From Modestobacter muralis (lineage in GTDB: Bacteria; Actinomycetota; Actinomycetes; Mycobacteriales; Geodermatophilaceae), in the NCBI RefSeq assembly GCF_010682105.1, contig NZ_JAAGWH010000013.1, forward strand, positions 186,001 through 250,000: a DNA stretch of 64,000 bases, in the 5' to 3' direction. Positions within the stretch are counted from its first letter, which is position 1, and every line of letters starts with the position of its first letter. Positions 8,966 to 18,244 of this stretch are shown in pieces. The notes under the pieces were generated by a model. The model saw nothing but the letters and a program-made list of their open reading frames with translations. It made no database searches and was not told the origin of the DNA. Made by a program: the position numbers and the translations under genes.

Positions 8966-9052
8966 CCCAGACTGTCCTCCCCGGGCCGTGGGCGCGATTC
9001 GGGAGTGCACGACGGATCGGCGCGGGACGTCGCCCCGGGGCATGATCGGGCG

Positions 9053-9478
9053 GTGGACGCCCCGGGCAGCGAGCGCAACGTGCTGGGCGGTGTCCTGCAG
9101 CCCTGCGGCACCGACCCGATGACCGGCTTCACCCGCGACGGCTCCTGCCGCAGCGGGCCCGAGGACGTGGGCAGCCACACGGTGTGCGCCGTCGTCTCCG
9201 CCGAGTTCCTGGCCCTGCAGCGCCGGCTGGGCAACGACCTCAGCACCCCACGCCCCCAGTACGGCTTCCCGGGGCTGCGGCCCGGCGACCGCTGGTGCGT
9301 CGTCGCCGTCCGCTGGAAGCAGGCCGCCGAGGCCGGCGCCGCAGCCGGGGTGGTGCTGGCGGCGACCAACGCCCGGGCGCTGGAGGTGGTGCCGCTGGAG
9401 CTGCTGCGCGCGCACGCCGTCGACGTCCCCGACGACGCCTCCTCCCTCGGGGAACAGCCCCCCGGCGGCCTGGGTTGA
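9053..9478 (+). CDS. DUF2237 family protein
   Basis: The 141-residue product contains RNVLGGVLQPCGTDPMTGF and GSHTVCAVVSAEFL, typical of DUF2237, a small conserved family of unknown function in proteobacteria, actinobacteria and plants. The conserved aspartates, glycines and cysteine of the family signature are present. GTG 9053 is chosen because the recognisable domain begins within ten residues. It is divergent from the epimerase gene across an 87-base gap and is followed 33 bases later by the glutathione peroxidase gene. Confidence 0.78.
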   Translation: MDAPGSERNVLGGVLQPCGTDPMTGFTRDGSCRSGPEDVGSHTVCAVVSAEFLALQRRLGNDLSTPRPQYGFPGLRPGDRWCVVAVRWKQAAEAGAAAGVVLAATNARALEVVPLELLRAHAVDVPDDASSLGEQPPGGLG

Positions 9479-9511
9479 CCGCAGCGACCGCCCCCCACCC
9501 CCGGAGCTGAC

Positions 9512-10003
9512 GTGAGCGACCTGCTGGACCTGCCCCTCACCACGCTGGACGGCGAGCCGACCACGCTCGGCGCGCTCACCGCGGGCTCGGCCGCGCTGGT
9601 GGTCAACGTCGCCAGCCGCTGTGGCCTGACCCCGCAGTACGAGCAGCTGGAGGCGCTGCAGCAGGAGTTCGCCGGCCGCGGGTTCACCGTGCTGGGCGTG
9701 CCGTGCAACCAGTTCGCCGGCCAGGAGCCCGGGACGGCGGAGGAGATCGCCACGTTCTGCTCGGCCACCTACGGCGTCACTTTCCCGATGACCGGCAAGC
9801 TCGAGGTCAACGGCGCGGGCGCCGACCCGCTCTACCGCTCGCTCACCGCCGTCCCGGACGCCGCCGGCGAGGCGGGGGACGTGCAGTGGAACTTCGAGAA
9901 GTTCCTGCTGTCGGCCGACGGTGAGGTCGTCGCCCGGTTCCGGCCGGGGACGACGCCCGACGCCCCCGAGGTCCGCGCCGCCATCGAAGGGGTCCTGGCA
10001 TGA
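9512..10003 (+). CDS. Glutathione peroxidase family protein (thiol peroxidase)
   Basis: This 163-residue protein has the GPx fold motifs: [12 protein letters not shown] with the peroxidatic Cys, [13 protein letters not shown] with the resolving/conserved region and the Gln of the active-site tetrad, and VQWNFEKFL with the conserved Trp and Asn. The peroxidatic residue is Cys, not selenocysteine. Because actinobacteria lack glutathione, such enzymes normally use thioredoxin or mycothiol systems. Its stop overlaps the start of the next gene (ATGA at 10000-10003). Confidence 0.93.
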   Translation: MSDLLDLPLTTLDGEPTTLGALTAGSAALVVNVASRCGLTPQYEQLEALQQEFAGRGFTVLGVPCNQFAGQEPGTAEEIATFCSATYGVTFPMTGKLEVNGAGADPLYRSLTAVPDAAGEAGDVQWNFEKFLLSADGEVVARFRPGTTPDAPEVRAAIEGVLA

Positions 10004-10458
10004 CCGCCCCCAGCCGCCCGCCGGTGCCGCCGTTCACCGCCGAGACCGCCGCGCAGAAGGTGCAGGCGGCCGAGGACGGCTGGAACAGCCGCGACCCGCA
10101 GCGGGTGGCGCTGGCCTACACCGAGGACTCCGTCTGGCGGAACCGGGACACCTTCCTCACCGGCCGCGCCGCGATCGTCGAGTTCCTCACCGCCAAGTGG
10201 GAGCGCGAGCAGGACTACGTGCTGCGCAAGGCGCTGTGGGCCTTCACCGACGACCGGATCGCCGTGCGCTTCCAGTACGAGTGGCACGACGCAGCCGGCC
10301 AGTGGTGGCGCAGCCACGGCAACGAGAACTGGGAGTTCGACGCGCACGGGCTGATGAGCCGTCGCGAGGCGAGCATCAACGACGTCGCGATCACCGCCGC
10401 CGAGCGCCGGATCACCGGCCCCCGCCAGCCCGGTGAGCCGGAGATCCCCCTGCGCTGA
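10000..10458 (+). CDS. DUF1348 / NTF2-like (SnoaL-fold) protein
   Basis: The 152-residue product has the DUF1348 pattern: [20 protein letters not shown] near the start, [19 protein letters not shown] in the middle and [14 protein letters not shown] near the end. This is a small NTF2-fold family found in bacteria and fungi with no assigned reaction. It is translationally coupled to glutathione peroxidase, suggesting a role in the same stress response, which is inference only. Confidence 0.85.
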   Translation: MTAPSRPPVPPFTAETAAQKVQAAEDGWNSRDPQRVALAYTEDSVWRNRDTFLTGRAAIVEFLTAKWEREQDYVLRKALWAFTDDRIAVRFQYEWHDAAGQWWRSHGNENWEFDAHGLMSRREASINDVAITAAERRITGPRQPGEPEIPLR

Positions 10459-10464
10459 GCTGCC

Positions 10465-10497
10465 GGTGCGCCTGCCTCGGTCGGCGGCAGGCGCACC
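10465..10497. terminator. Bidirectional hairpin terminator
   Basis: A perfect 12-bp inverted repeat (GGTGCGCCTGCC and its complement) with a 9-base loop sits between the convergent ends of the DUF1348 and VOC genes. There is no T-run. Confidence 0.72.
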
Positions 10498-10503
10498 CGC
10501 TGG

Positions 10504-10905
10504 TCAGCCCTGCACCGCCGCCGGGTCCATCCACACCGACTCCCAGACGTTGCCGTCGGGGTCGGCGAAGCTGGTCGAGTACATGAAGCCGAGGTCGTCG
10601 GTCGGCCGCCACGGCTTGCCGCCCGCGTGCAGCGCCCGGGCCAGCAGGTCGTCGACCTCGGTGCGGCTGTCGGCGGAGAGCGCGTTGATCACCGAGGTGG
10701 CCTGCGCGGGGTCGCCGACCTCACCGGTCACGAAGCTCGCGAACTTCTCCCGGGTCAGCAGCATGACCCAGACGTTCTCCTCGACCACCACGGCGGCGGC
10801 CGTCTCGTCGCTGAACTGCGTGTTGGCCTGGAAGCCGAGCGCGGCGTAGAACGCCTTCGCCCGCTCCAGGTCGGTGACGGGCAGGTTCACGAAGATCGTG
10901 CGCAC
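10504..10905 (-). CDS. VOC superfamily (glyoxalase/extradiol-like) protein
   Basis: The 133-residue protein has a paired beta-alpha-beta-beta-beta fold pattern. It starts TIFVNLPVTDLERAKAFYAALGF and ends FADPDGNVWESVWMDP, as in glyoxalase-like VOC proteins sometimes annotated as extradiol dioxygenases or lactoylglutathione lyases. GTG 10905 is chosen because a GAGGAGGA site lies just upstream and the fold begins immediately. The substrate is unknown. It is divergent from the lipoprotein gene at 11218. Confidence 0.85.
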   Translation of the reverse strand: MRTIFVNLPVTDLERAKAFYAALGFQANTQFSDETAAAVVVEENVWVMLLTREKFASFVTGEVGDPAQATSVINALSADSRTEVDDLLARALHAGGKPWRPTDDLGFMYSTSFADPDGNVWESVWMDPAAVQG

Positions 10906-11217
10906 GGGGTCCTCCTCGGTGGGGCCGGCCGGTCGGCCGGTGGGAGTGGGGCCGGTGCGGCCGCACGTGTACTGGGACCGGCCGGCCGGTGAGAAGTCAT
11001 CGGACCGCCCGCTGCGCGCCGGCCGATCTCCCCCGCTGCCGCGGCCTGCGCCACGGGGTCCGGCGGGCCGGCCGTGCGCGGCACTCGCCACGGGCGGGGT
11101 CGGACTGTGAGGATGGCGGTCCCCGCACGAGGGGCCGGGTGATCGTCTCCCGGGCAGGTCCGAGAGCATGTGCGGGTCCGCGGGGACACGGGCGACGCCA
11201 GGTGAGGAGCGCAGACG
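10906..11217. other. 312-base intergenic region between divergent genes
   Basis: It contains repeated GGCCGGCC-type inverted runs around 10921-10990 that could form hairpins. A GAGGAG ribosome binding site at 11204-11209 serves the next gene. I see no clear -35/-10 pair and no coding frame with family features. Confidence 0.4.
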
Positions 11218-11649
11218 GTGAGCACGACCAGGAGCAACCGGGCCAAGGCCGCGATCACCACCGTCAGCCTGACCGGTGCCGCCATGGGCTTCCTGACCGC
11301 CTGCGGTGCCGGCGGGGGCGAGGACGACAACGAGGCCCGCGAGGTCTACTGCGTCGACGAGCAGGACAACGTCGTCGACGAGGACCAGTGCGAGGAGGCC
11401 GAGCGCAACGGCGGCGTCGGCCTGGGCGGGCTGCCGTTCTTCTTCCTGCTCGGCAGCTTCGGCGGCAACCGCTACTCGGTCGGCCAGCGCATCCCGCAGC
11501 AGTACACGACAGCCGGCACCCGGGTGAACCCCTCGGACACCGCCGCGCGGTCCCGCAGCGGGCTGCCCAGCAGCGGCAAGGTCACCTCCGGCACCCGCGT
11601 CTCCGGGGGGATCGGCTCCGGCAGCGCCGGGGGGAGCAGCGGCTCGTGA
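11218..11649 (+). CDS. YgiB-like (DUF1190-like) lipoprotein
   Basis: The 143-residue product has a lipoprotein signal peptide with lipobox LTAC (Cys29), then an acidic Cys-containing stretch, a hydrophobic Gly/Phe segment (GGLPFFFLLGSFGG), and a Gly/Ser/Thr-rich low-complexity tail. The composition and layout recall E. coli YgiB, a DUF1190 lipoprotein encoded before the ATP-grasp protein YgiC. Here too the next gene is YgiC-like and overlaps by GTGA. Homology to YgiB is inferred from layout and context more than direct sequence identity. The function is unknown. Confidence 0.7.
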   Translation: MSTTRSNRAKAAITTVSLTGAAMGFLTACGAGGGEDDNEAREVYCVDEQDNVVDEDQCEEAERNGGVGLGGLPFFFLLGSFGGNRYSVGQRIPQQYTTAGTRVNPSDTAARSRSGLPSSGKVTSGTRVSGGIGSGSAGGSSGS

Positions 11650-12908
11650 GGCGGCTCTACGGCAAGGCCCGGCTCGGCTGGGAGGCCGAGATCGAGAGCC
11701 AGGGGCTGGTCTACAACAAGACCACCGTCCCCGACGGCGACACCCGCTCCTACTGGCGCGAGGACGTGTTCTACGACTTCACCGCCGCCGAGGTCGACCG
11801 GCTGGCCGAGGTCACCGACCAGCTGTTCGCCGCCTGCGTGGAGGCCGGCGAGGTCGCGCTGGCCGACGAGAAGCTGCTGGACCGGATGCGCATCCCGCGC
11901 GACGCCCGCGACGTCATCCGCGCCACCTGGGAGTACGAGCCGCCGAGCATCTACGGCCGGTTCGACCTGTGGTGGGACGGGCAGGCCACGCCCCGGCTGC
12001 TGGAGTTCAACGCCGACACCCCGACGTCGCTGGTCGAGGCCGCCGTCGTGCAGTGGGCCTGGCACCTGGAGACCGGGCAGGGCACCGACCAGTGGAACCA
12101 GCTCGACGACCGGCTGGTCGCGGCCTGGCAGCGCAACCTCTCGCGCTGGGAGGCCCACTACGGGCGCCGTCCGAAGGTGCACCTGGCCTGGACGTCGGGC
12201 GACACCAGCGGTGAGGACTGGATGACGGTGGCCTACATGGCCGACTGCGTGCAGCGCGCGGGCTACGAGACGACCGTGCTCACCACCGAGGAGCTGGGCC
12301 TGGACACCGGCGACGCCCGGTTCTACGACCCCCTGGGCAACCGGATCGACGTGCTCTTCAAGCTCTACCCCTGGGAGTGGCTGCTCGCCGACGAGTACGG
12401 CCCCTCGGTGGTCGCCGACATCCGCGTGCCGGGCGGGACGACGTGGATCGAGCCGGTCTGGAAGATGCTCTGGGCCAACAAGGGCCTGCTGCCGGTGCTC
12501 TGGCAGCGGTACGCCGACGACCCGGTGATCTCGCGGTACCTGCTGCCGTCCTACTTCGGCGACGACCCACGGGCCGCCGAGCTGCAGGCGACCGGCTTCG
12601 CGCGCAAGCCGCTGCTCGGCCGGGAGGGCAACAACGTCGAGCTGATCGCCCCTGGCGGGGAGACCCTCGCCTCGCTCGGCGGGCGTTACGGCGCCGAGGG
12701 CTGGATCGTGCAGCAGCTGTGCCCGCTGCCCGACTTCGCCGGCCCCGACGGCCCGCACCACCCCGTGCTGGGCACCTGGGTCGTCGACGGCGAGGCCGCC
12801 GGCCTGGGCATCCGCGAGTCCGACGGCCTGATCACCGACGACCTGTCCTTCTTCGTCCCGCACACGATCGACTACAAGCGCCCCCCGAACACCACCTGGT
12901 CCGCCTGA
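11646..12908 (+). CDS. Glutathionylspermidine synthase-like ATP-grasp protein (YgiC family)
   Basis: This 420-residue protein matches the C-terminal synthase domain of glutathionylspermidine synthase. Signatures include YGRFDLWWDG, LEFNADTPTSLVEAAVVQW, EPVWKMLWANKGLLPVLW and ARKPLLGREGNN. It lacks the amidase domain, as do YgiC and YjfC. ATP-grasp ligases join a carboxylate to an amine using ATP; the substrate of this branch is not established, and actinobacteria lack glutathione. The GTG start overlaps the lipoprotein stop (11646-11649), giving strict coupling. Confidence 0.88.
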   Translation: MRRLYGKARLGWEAEIESQGLVYNKTTVPDGDTRSYWREDVFYDFTAAEVDRLAEVTDQLFAACVEAGEVALADEKLLDRMRIPRDARDVIRATWEYEPPSIYGRFDLWWDGQATPRLLEFNADTPTSLVEAAVVQWAWHLETGQGTDQWNQLDDRLVAAWQRNLSRWEAHYGRRPKVHLAWTSGDTSGEDWMTVAYMADCVQRAGYETTVLTTEELGLDTGDARFYDPLGNRIDVLFKLYPWEWLLADEYGPSVVADIRVPGGTTWIEPVWKMLWANKGLLPVLWQRYADDPVISRYLLPSYFGDDPRAAELQATGFARKPLLGREGNNVELIAPGGETLASLGGRYGAEGWIVQQLCPLPDFAGPDGPHHPVLGTWVVDGEAAGLGIRESDGLITDDLSFFVPHTIDYKRPPNTTWSA

Positions 12909-13103
12909 CGCCCGTCGACCGCCCTGCCCCTGGACGAGACGCCCCTCGTGATCGCCACGTCGGGCAGCAGGCCGTGCAGCCTGGCGTTGGGGCAATCGCG
13001 CGCGTGCCGCCCCTGGCGCGCCGACTGCGTGTCGCCTCGGCGAGCGTGGCGGCCTGCGGTGCTCCTGCGTCGCTCCGTCTGGCGGCGGGCCGGATGACCC
13101 GTC

Positions 13104-14285
13104 TCAGACCTCAGCGCCCACCTCCCTGCCGCGTGAGACGACGAGAGCCACCGTGCGCAGTGCGGTCACGTCCGTCATCGGATCGCCGTGCACGAGCAGG
13201 AGGTCAGCGTCCAGCCCCCGTCGCAGACGGCCCGTGCGGTGCCCGAGACGGCAGGCGTCCGCGGCGATGCTGGTCGCGGATGCCAGGGCCGCCGACGGAG
13301 GGACGCCGCTCTCGACGAGATCGCTGACCGCGACGGGCAGGACGCCGTGCGGCTTGCCGGCGCTGATGCCGGAGTCGGCGCCGCTCACGAGGGTGACGCC
13401 CGCGCGGTGGAGCTCACCCACTTGCTCGAGCCGGCCCTGCCAGGTCATGCCGGTCCGCGCCATGACGGCCAGGATCTGCGGTGGCGGCTGGGCACTCAGG
13501 TCACGGCCGAGGGTGGGACAGACGGCGATGCCGGCCGCTGCGATGCGCTCGGCCAGCTCCGGCGGCGTCCGTGTCCCCTGAGCGGTCATGCAGGAGCAGT
13601 GCTCGATGCCGTCGGCCCCGGCGTCGACGACCTGCTCGACGGCCGCGAGGGCGTGCGCGTGGGCGGTCACGGGCAAGCCCAGCCGGTGCGCCTCGTCGCA
13701 GGCTGCCCGCACCTCCTCGAGACCGAACTGGCACGCCAGCACGTCGGTGGTCATCGTCATCGCCCCGCCGCTGGCCATCAGCTTGACGACGTCGGCACCG
13801 CGCTCGTGACGTTCCCTGACAGCCCGACGCACCTGATCGACTCCTGACACCTCACCGCCCATGGACCAGCAGTGCCCCTGCACCGAGGTCAGTGGTGGAC
13901 CAGAAGCCACGACTGTCGGGCCGGGTCCGCCACGGTGGCGGTCGACCACGGCCCAGTCCACGTCACCGAGGTCCCGCACAGCTGTGACGCCCACGGCCAG
14001 CTGTCGTGATCCAGCCTCCGTGACGATGCCGTCGACCTCGCCGGCCGACAGCTCCGGGAGCTGGTCCAGTGCCCGGGGACCACCGTCGCCGCACAGGTGC
14101 ACGTGCGCATCGACGAGGCCCGGCAACAGCGTGGTGCCGGGCAGGTACGTGACCGGGCAGCCGTCCGGTACGGCTGCCCCTGCCGACTCGACGCCCAGGA
14201 TCCGACCGTCCTCCACGAGGACCAGCGCGCCACCCGGCACGGCGCGCTCTCCGTCGAAGGCCACATCGGCCCGGTAGGCGTGCAC
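13104..14285 (-). CDS. Metal-dependent amidohydrolase (imidazolonepropionase/prolidase-like)
   Basis: The 393-residue protein has the amidohydrolase metal site: VDAHVHL, VKLMASGGAM with the probable carboxylated Lys, VTAHAHA, GIEHCSC and SGADSG. These match the subgroup that includes Xaa-Pro and Xaa-Arg dipeptidases and ochratoxin-type amidases. GTG 14285 has a GGGGAG site about seven bases upstream. By eye its codon use is slightly less GC-extreme than its neighbours, which hints at later acquisition. The 195-base gap downstream shows no feature I recognise. The substrate is unknown. Confidence 0.85.
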   Translation of the reverse strand: MHAYRADVAFDGERAVPGGALVLVEDGRILGVESAGAAVPDGCPVTYLPGTTLLPGLVDAHVHLCGDGGPRALDQLPELSAGEVDGIVTEAGSRQLAVGVTAVRDLGDVDWAVVDRHRGGPGPTVVASGPPLTSVQGHCWSMGGEVSGVDQVRRAVRERHERGADVVKLMASGGAMTMTTDVLACQFGLEEVRAACDEAHRLGLPVTAHAHALAAVEQVVDAGADGIEHCSCMTAQGTRTPPELAERIAAAGIAVCPTLGRDLSAQPPPQILAVMARTGMTWQGRLEQVGELHRAGVTLVSGADSGISAGKPHGVLPVAVSDLVESGVPPSAALASATSIAADACRLGHRTGRLRRGLDADLLLVHGDPMTDVTALRTVALVVSRGREVGAEV

Positions 14286-14401
14286 CCTGGCTCCCCGCCG
14301 TGCGGCCTGGCTCGGACGCTGCGCAACGATCCTCGGGCCTCATCGCCCCCGTCAAGGGCACCGCGAGCCAGGCGGGTCGGTCCCCGCACCCAGCCCCTGG
14401 A

Positions 14402-15415
14402 TCAGCTCGACGACGACCTCTCCAGGGCCGCCGCGGCGGGGAGCCAGTCGAGCGTGCCGCCGTGCGGGGCGGTGTACGCCAGCGGCCGGCCGTCCAGGGC
14501 GAGCAGGAAACGGGACTCCTCCGCCGCCGGGGGCTCGGGCAGGCGCTGGCAGACGCCCGGCAGCACGGGCACACCCTCCTGCGAGATCCACCGCACCGGC
14601 AGCCCGGTGACCGTCTGCACGAACTCCTCCCGCGCCTCGGTGGAGAGGTAGGCGAGCACGGCGGTGTGGAAGACGACGACGGTCGCCTCGCGCGGCATCC
14701 GGGCCACCAGCCCGGGCAGCTGCTCGACGAGGTCGCCGCGCACGATCTCCGCGGGCTCCCGGGCGGCGACCGCGGCCGCGGCGCCCAGCCGGTCGCGGCG
14801 CTCGTCCATCCCCGGCCAGATCAGCGCCTGCAGCCAGGCGACGTCCTCGGGGTCGGCCGGGTCCAGCGGGTTCAGGTCGGCGCCGGCCCGCGCGACGACC
14901 TCGGGCATGCGCGTGGGGACCGGTCCGTCACCGGTCACCGTGCACCGCAGCTGCACCGGGCTGCCGGCGTCCCCGACCCGGACGCCGTCGTAGCTGTAGC
15001 CGTACCGGTCGGGGTACAGGCAGAGCCCGGCCGAGGCGCCGACCTCGATCAGCGCCAGCGGCCCGGGCAGCGTCGCCAGCACCGGCAGGAGCGCCGCGCA
15101 GCGGGCGGCCTCGTTGGTCTGGGTGGCCCGGGCGAGCATCGTGGCCCGCAGCCGGTCGCCGTCGCCCACCACCCACGCGTGCAGCTGGGCACCGTCCTCC
15201 GGTGGGCCGCCGTGCAGGAACGTCAGCGCCCCGAGCAGCAGGTTCGCCTGCCGCTTGGCCTGCGGCAGCGTGCCGAGGAAGCCCAGGACGTCGGCGTCGT
15301 CGGCCACCGCCGCGGCCAGTTCGGCGTACCGCGGCGAGACGCCGGCAGCTTCGACCTGGGCGAACCAGCGGTAGTGGCCGGCGAGGTCCTGCAGGTCGTC
15401 GTCCAGCGCCCTCAT
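14402..15415 (-). CDS. DUF2332 domain-containing protein
   Basis: This 337-residue protein has DUF2332 features: HYRWFAQVEAAGVSPRYAELA at the N-terminus, ANLLLGALTFLHGG, and LALIEVGASAGLCLYPDRYGY, which resembles a methyltransferase nucleotide-binding loop. The family is common in actinobacteria and has no proven function. Its ATG lies seven bases after the stop of the NhaA fusion gene, so the two are probably cotranscribed. Confidence 0.88.
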   Translation of the reverse strand: MRALDDDLQDLAGHYRWFAQVEAAGVSPRYAELAAAVADDADVLGFLGTLPQAKRQANLLLGALTFLHGGPPEDGAQLHAWVVGDGDRLRATMLARATQTNEAARCAALLPVLATLPGPLALIEVGASAGLCLYPDRYGYSYDGVRVGDAGSPVQLRCTVTGDGPVPTRMPEVVARAGADLNPLDPADPEDVAWLQALIWPGMDERRDRLGAAAAVAAREPAEIVRGDLVEQLPGLVARMPREATVVVFHTAVLAYLSTEAREEFVQTVTGLPVRWISQEGVPVLPGVCQRLPEPPAAEESRFLLALDGRPLAYTAPHGGTLDWLPAAAALERSSSS

Positions 15416-15422
15416 GCCGGCA

Positions 15423-18065
15423 TCATGTCGTCGTCAGGTCGCGGGTGGCGGAGCCCGCCGCGTGCAGCAGGTCCTCGCGGGTCGGGTCGACCAGCACCCG
15501 GCCGTCGGGGCGGACGACGAGCGGCCGGTCGGTGTCCGGCAGCCCCGCCTCGGCCAGCAGCCGCCGGGCGGCGTCGTCCTCGGCCGGGTCGAGCCACTGG
15601 TGGGCGATGCCGTCGTCGGCCAGCCGCCCGCGGAGCTCGACGCTGGCCGGCCACCGGCGGTCACCGACCACCCGCAGCCCGCTGGCCTGCCCGATCAGCA
15701 TCGCCCGGCGGAGCAGGAACGACCGGGTGACCAGGTCGTTGAGCTCGCGGTTGCGGGCCAGCAGCGAGCGCAGCCGCTCCAGCGTGACCACGACGACCTC
15801 CCCGGCCTCCGCGACGACCAGCGACCGCACCGGGCGCTGGCCGGCCAGCTGGTTCAGCCCGCCCAGGAAGCGGCCGGGCCCGTGCACCGCGATCACCCGG
15901 TGGGCGGTGCCGTCCACGCCGTCCACCGAACCCTCCACGATGGCGACCGAGCCGGCCAGGACCACGAAGAAGTCGTACTCGGCCGCCCCCGAGCGCAGCA
16001 GCACCTGCCGGTGCTCGGTGCGCACCCGCCGGCCGACCCGCTGGAACTCCCGCAGGTGCGCCGCGCTGAGCCGCGGGGTCGACCCGTCGTCGGCCGACTC
16101 CTCGAAGTGGCCGCCGGGCACCTTGGTCAGCCCGGGCAGCTGCGCGGTCGGCGACAGGGTCACGGTGCGCACCGGTGCGCCGGGAGCCGGCAGCTCCCGC
16201 CGCTCCGGGCCCCGCGGGTCGGAGTCCAGCAGGGCGGCGGCCAGCGCGTCGGTGACCGTCGGGCCCTCGTGGCGGACGCCGTTGACGAAGAAGGTCGGGG
16301 TGCCGGCGACCCCGCTGGCCTCGGCGGAGGCGACGTCCTCGCGGACCCGCGCGGCGAACGTGCCGTCGCCGAGGTCCTGGGCGAACCGGCCCAGGTCCAG
16401 GCCGAGCGCGGCGGCGTGGTCGAGCAGCTCACCTGCCTCCAGCTGGTCCTGGTGGGCGAACAGCCGGTCGTGCATCGCCCAGAACGCGCCCTGCGCCCCG
16501 GCGGCCTCGACCGCCTCGGCGGCGAGCTCGGCGTGCGGGTGCACGTCGGGCAGCGGCAGGTGCCGGAACACGTAGCGCAGGTCGTCGCCGAACCGACCGC
16601 GCAGCTCCTCGACGACCCCGGTCGCGCGGCCGCAGAACGGGCACTCGACGTCGCCGTACTCGACCAGCTCCAGCGGCGCGTCGGCCCGGCCGCGCACGTG
16701 GTCGCGGGCGGGGTCGACCGGCGGGTCGAGGCGGCGCGGGCCGGTGGGCTGCTCGACCGGGTCGCGGCGGGCCAGCCAGCGGAACCAGCCGAGGCCCAGC
16801 GCGGCCGCGACGACGGCGGCGGCCAGGATGCCGACCATCGCCTCGTCGCGCAGCGCCGTGTCGGGGAAGGCCAGGTCGGCGACGAACAGCGAGACGGTGA
16901 ACCCCAGGCCGGACAGCGCGGCACCGCCCCAGACGCTGCCCGGACCCACGCCCGGCGGCAGCGAGCCCAGCCGCAGCCGGACCGCCAGCGTCGCGGCTCC
17001 CCCGACGCCGACCAGCTTGCCGACGACCAGGGCGGCGGACACCCCGAGCGTGACCGGTGAGGTCAGCGCCCGCCCCAGCAGGTCGCCGTCGAGGTGCACC
17101 CCGGCGTTGGCCAGGGCGAACACCGGGACGACGACGTAGCCGCTCCAGGGCACGAGCAGCGCGCCGATCCGCTCCTTGGGCGAGATGGCGCGCTCGACCG
17201 AGAGCTTCGCCTGCCGGGCCAGGGAGACCTGCGGCGACTGCCGGAAGGCCCGGGCCAGGACGCCGGCGGACTCGACCTCGGCCCGCCGCGGCGGGTAGGC
17301 GCTGACCAGCAGGCCCAGGACGACGGCGCCGATGGTGGCGTGCACCCCGGAGGCGTTCATCGCCAGCCACATCGCCGTGCCGACCGCGAAGTACGCCGGC
17401 CCGCGCCACACCTGGAGCCGGGCCAGCACCTGGAAGGCGAGGATGCACAGCGCGGCGACGGCCAGCGCGGTCAGGTCGACGTCCTCGGAGTAGAAGACGG
17501 CGATGACGGTGAGCGCCCCGATGTCGTCGACCACCGACAGCGAGAGCAGGAAGACCCGCAGCTGGGTGGTGGCCCGTGGCCCGGCCAGCGCGAGTGCGCC
17601 CAGCAGGAACGCCGTGTCGGTGGCGATCGGGATGCCCCAGCCGTTCGCACCCGGGCCGCCGGCGTTGAAGGCGAGGTAGATGGCCGCGGGCAGCGCCAGC
17701 CCGGCGAGGGCGGCGATGACCGGGATCGACAGCCGGCTGCGCTGGGTGAGCTCGCCCATCTGCAGCTCGCGGCGGACCTCCATGCCGATGAGGAAGAAGA
17801 AGAAGCACATCAGGCCGTCGTTGACCCAGTGGCGCAGGTCCTCGGTGACGCCCGTCGCGCCCAGCCGCAGCGAGAACTCGGTGTGCCACACCCGGTCGTA
17901 GGTCCCGCTCCACGGGGAGTTGGCCCAGGCCAGCGCCAGCAGGGTGGCCAGCACCAGCAGCCCGGCGCTGGCCGCCTCGGTCTGCAGCATCCGCCGCGCC
18001 TGGGCGGACAGCTGCGCCATCAGGTGGCGGGACCCTGCCCTCGTGGTCGTCCGGGGTGCTGACAC
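15423..18065 (-). CDS. nhaA: NhaA antiporter fused to DsbA-like, cNMP-binding and thioredoxin-like domains
   Basis: This unusual 880-residue protein begins with a complete NhaA Na+/H+ antiporter (about 20-430). Equivalents of the E. coli catalytic residues are present: Asp150 in ATDTAF, Asp180-Asp181 in VVDDIG and Lys350 in VGKLVG. Next is a DsbA-like thioredoxin domain (about 455-625) with CPFC at 475-478 and cis-Pro in GTPTFF. Then comes a cyclic-nucleotide-binding-like domain (about 665-785). The C-terminus (about 797-872) resembles the thioredoxin-fold linker found in cNMP-binding/thioredoxin-reductase fusions. GTG 18065 is chosen because AGGAAG lies just upstream; ATG 18020 is an alternative. 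NhaA-thioredoxin fusions are known in actinobacteria; the last two domains are the surprise. Confidence 0.88.
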   Translation of the reverse strand: MSAPRTTTRAGSRHLMAQLSAQARRMLQTEAASAGLLVLATLLALAWANSPWSGTYDRVWHTEFSLRLGATGVTEDLRHWVNDGLMCFFFFLIGMEVRRELQMGELTQRSRLSIPVIAALAGLALPAAIYLAFNAGGPGANGWGIPIATDTAFLLGALALAGPRATTQLRVFLLSLSVVDDIGALTVIAVFYSEDVDLTALAVAALCILAFQVLARLQVWRGPAYFAVGTAMWLAMNASGVHATIGAVVLGLLVSAYPPRRAEVESAGVLARAFRQSPQVSLARQAKLSVERAISPKERIGALLVPWSGYVVVPVFALANAGVHLDGDLLGRALTSPVTLGVSAALVVGKLVGVGGAATLAVRLRLGSLPPGVGPGSVWGGAALSGLGFTVSLFVADLAFPDTALRDEAMVGILAAAVVAAALGLGWFRWLARRDPVEQPTGPRRLDPPVDPARDHVRGRADAPLELVEYGDVECPFCGRATGVVEELRGRFGDDLRYVFRHLPLPDVHPHAELAAEAVEAAGAQGAFWAMHDRLFAHQDQLEAGELLDHAAALGLDLGRFAQDLGDGTFAARVREDVASAEASGVAGTPTFFVNGVRHEGPTVTDALAAALLDSDPRGPERRELPAPGAPVRTVTLSPTAQLPGLTKVPGGHFEESADDGSTPRLSAAHLREFQRVGRRVRTEHRQVLLRSGAAEYDFFVVLAGSVAIVEGSVDGVDGTAHRVIAVHGPGRFLGGLNQLAGQRPVRSLVVAEAGEVVVVTLERLRSLLARNRELNDLVTRSFLLRRAMLIGQASGLRVVGDRRWPASVELRGRLADDGIAHQWLDPAEDDAARRLLAEAGLPDTDRPLVVRPDGRVLVDPTREDLLHAAGSATRDLTTT

Positions 18066-18244
18066 GTCGCTCTTCCTACCTGTGCGGGATGACGATCGGG
18101 AGTCGTCGCCGACCACGGTGTCCGACGCGCCCGGAGGCTCCTGCCCTGCCGTCGAAGGGCCCGCGCCACCCCGACATTCCCCGGCGTCCCCATCCGGTCG
18201 TGCACCACAGGCGTGCGGGGCGGCATCCCGGGTAGCTGGGCGGG

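Noticed and set aside
8063-9478. A 471-codon open frame on the plus strand covering the epimerase gene
   Set aside because: Only its last 141 codons (from 9053) show protein-family features. The rest is the antisense shadow of the epimerase gene, caused by extreme GC bias.
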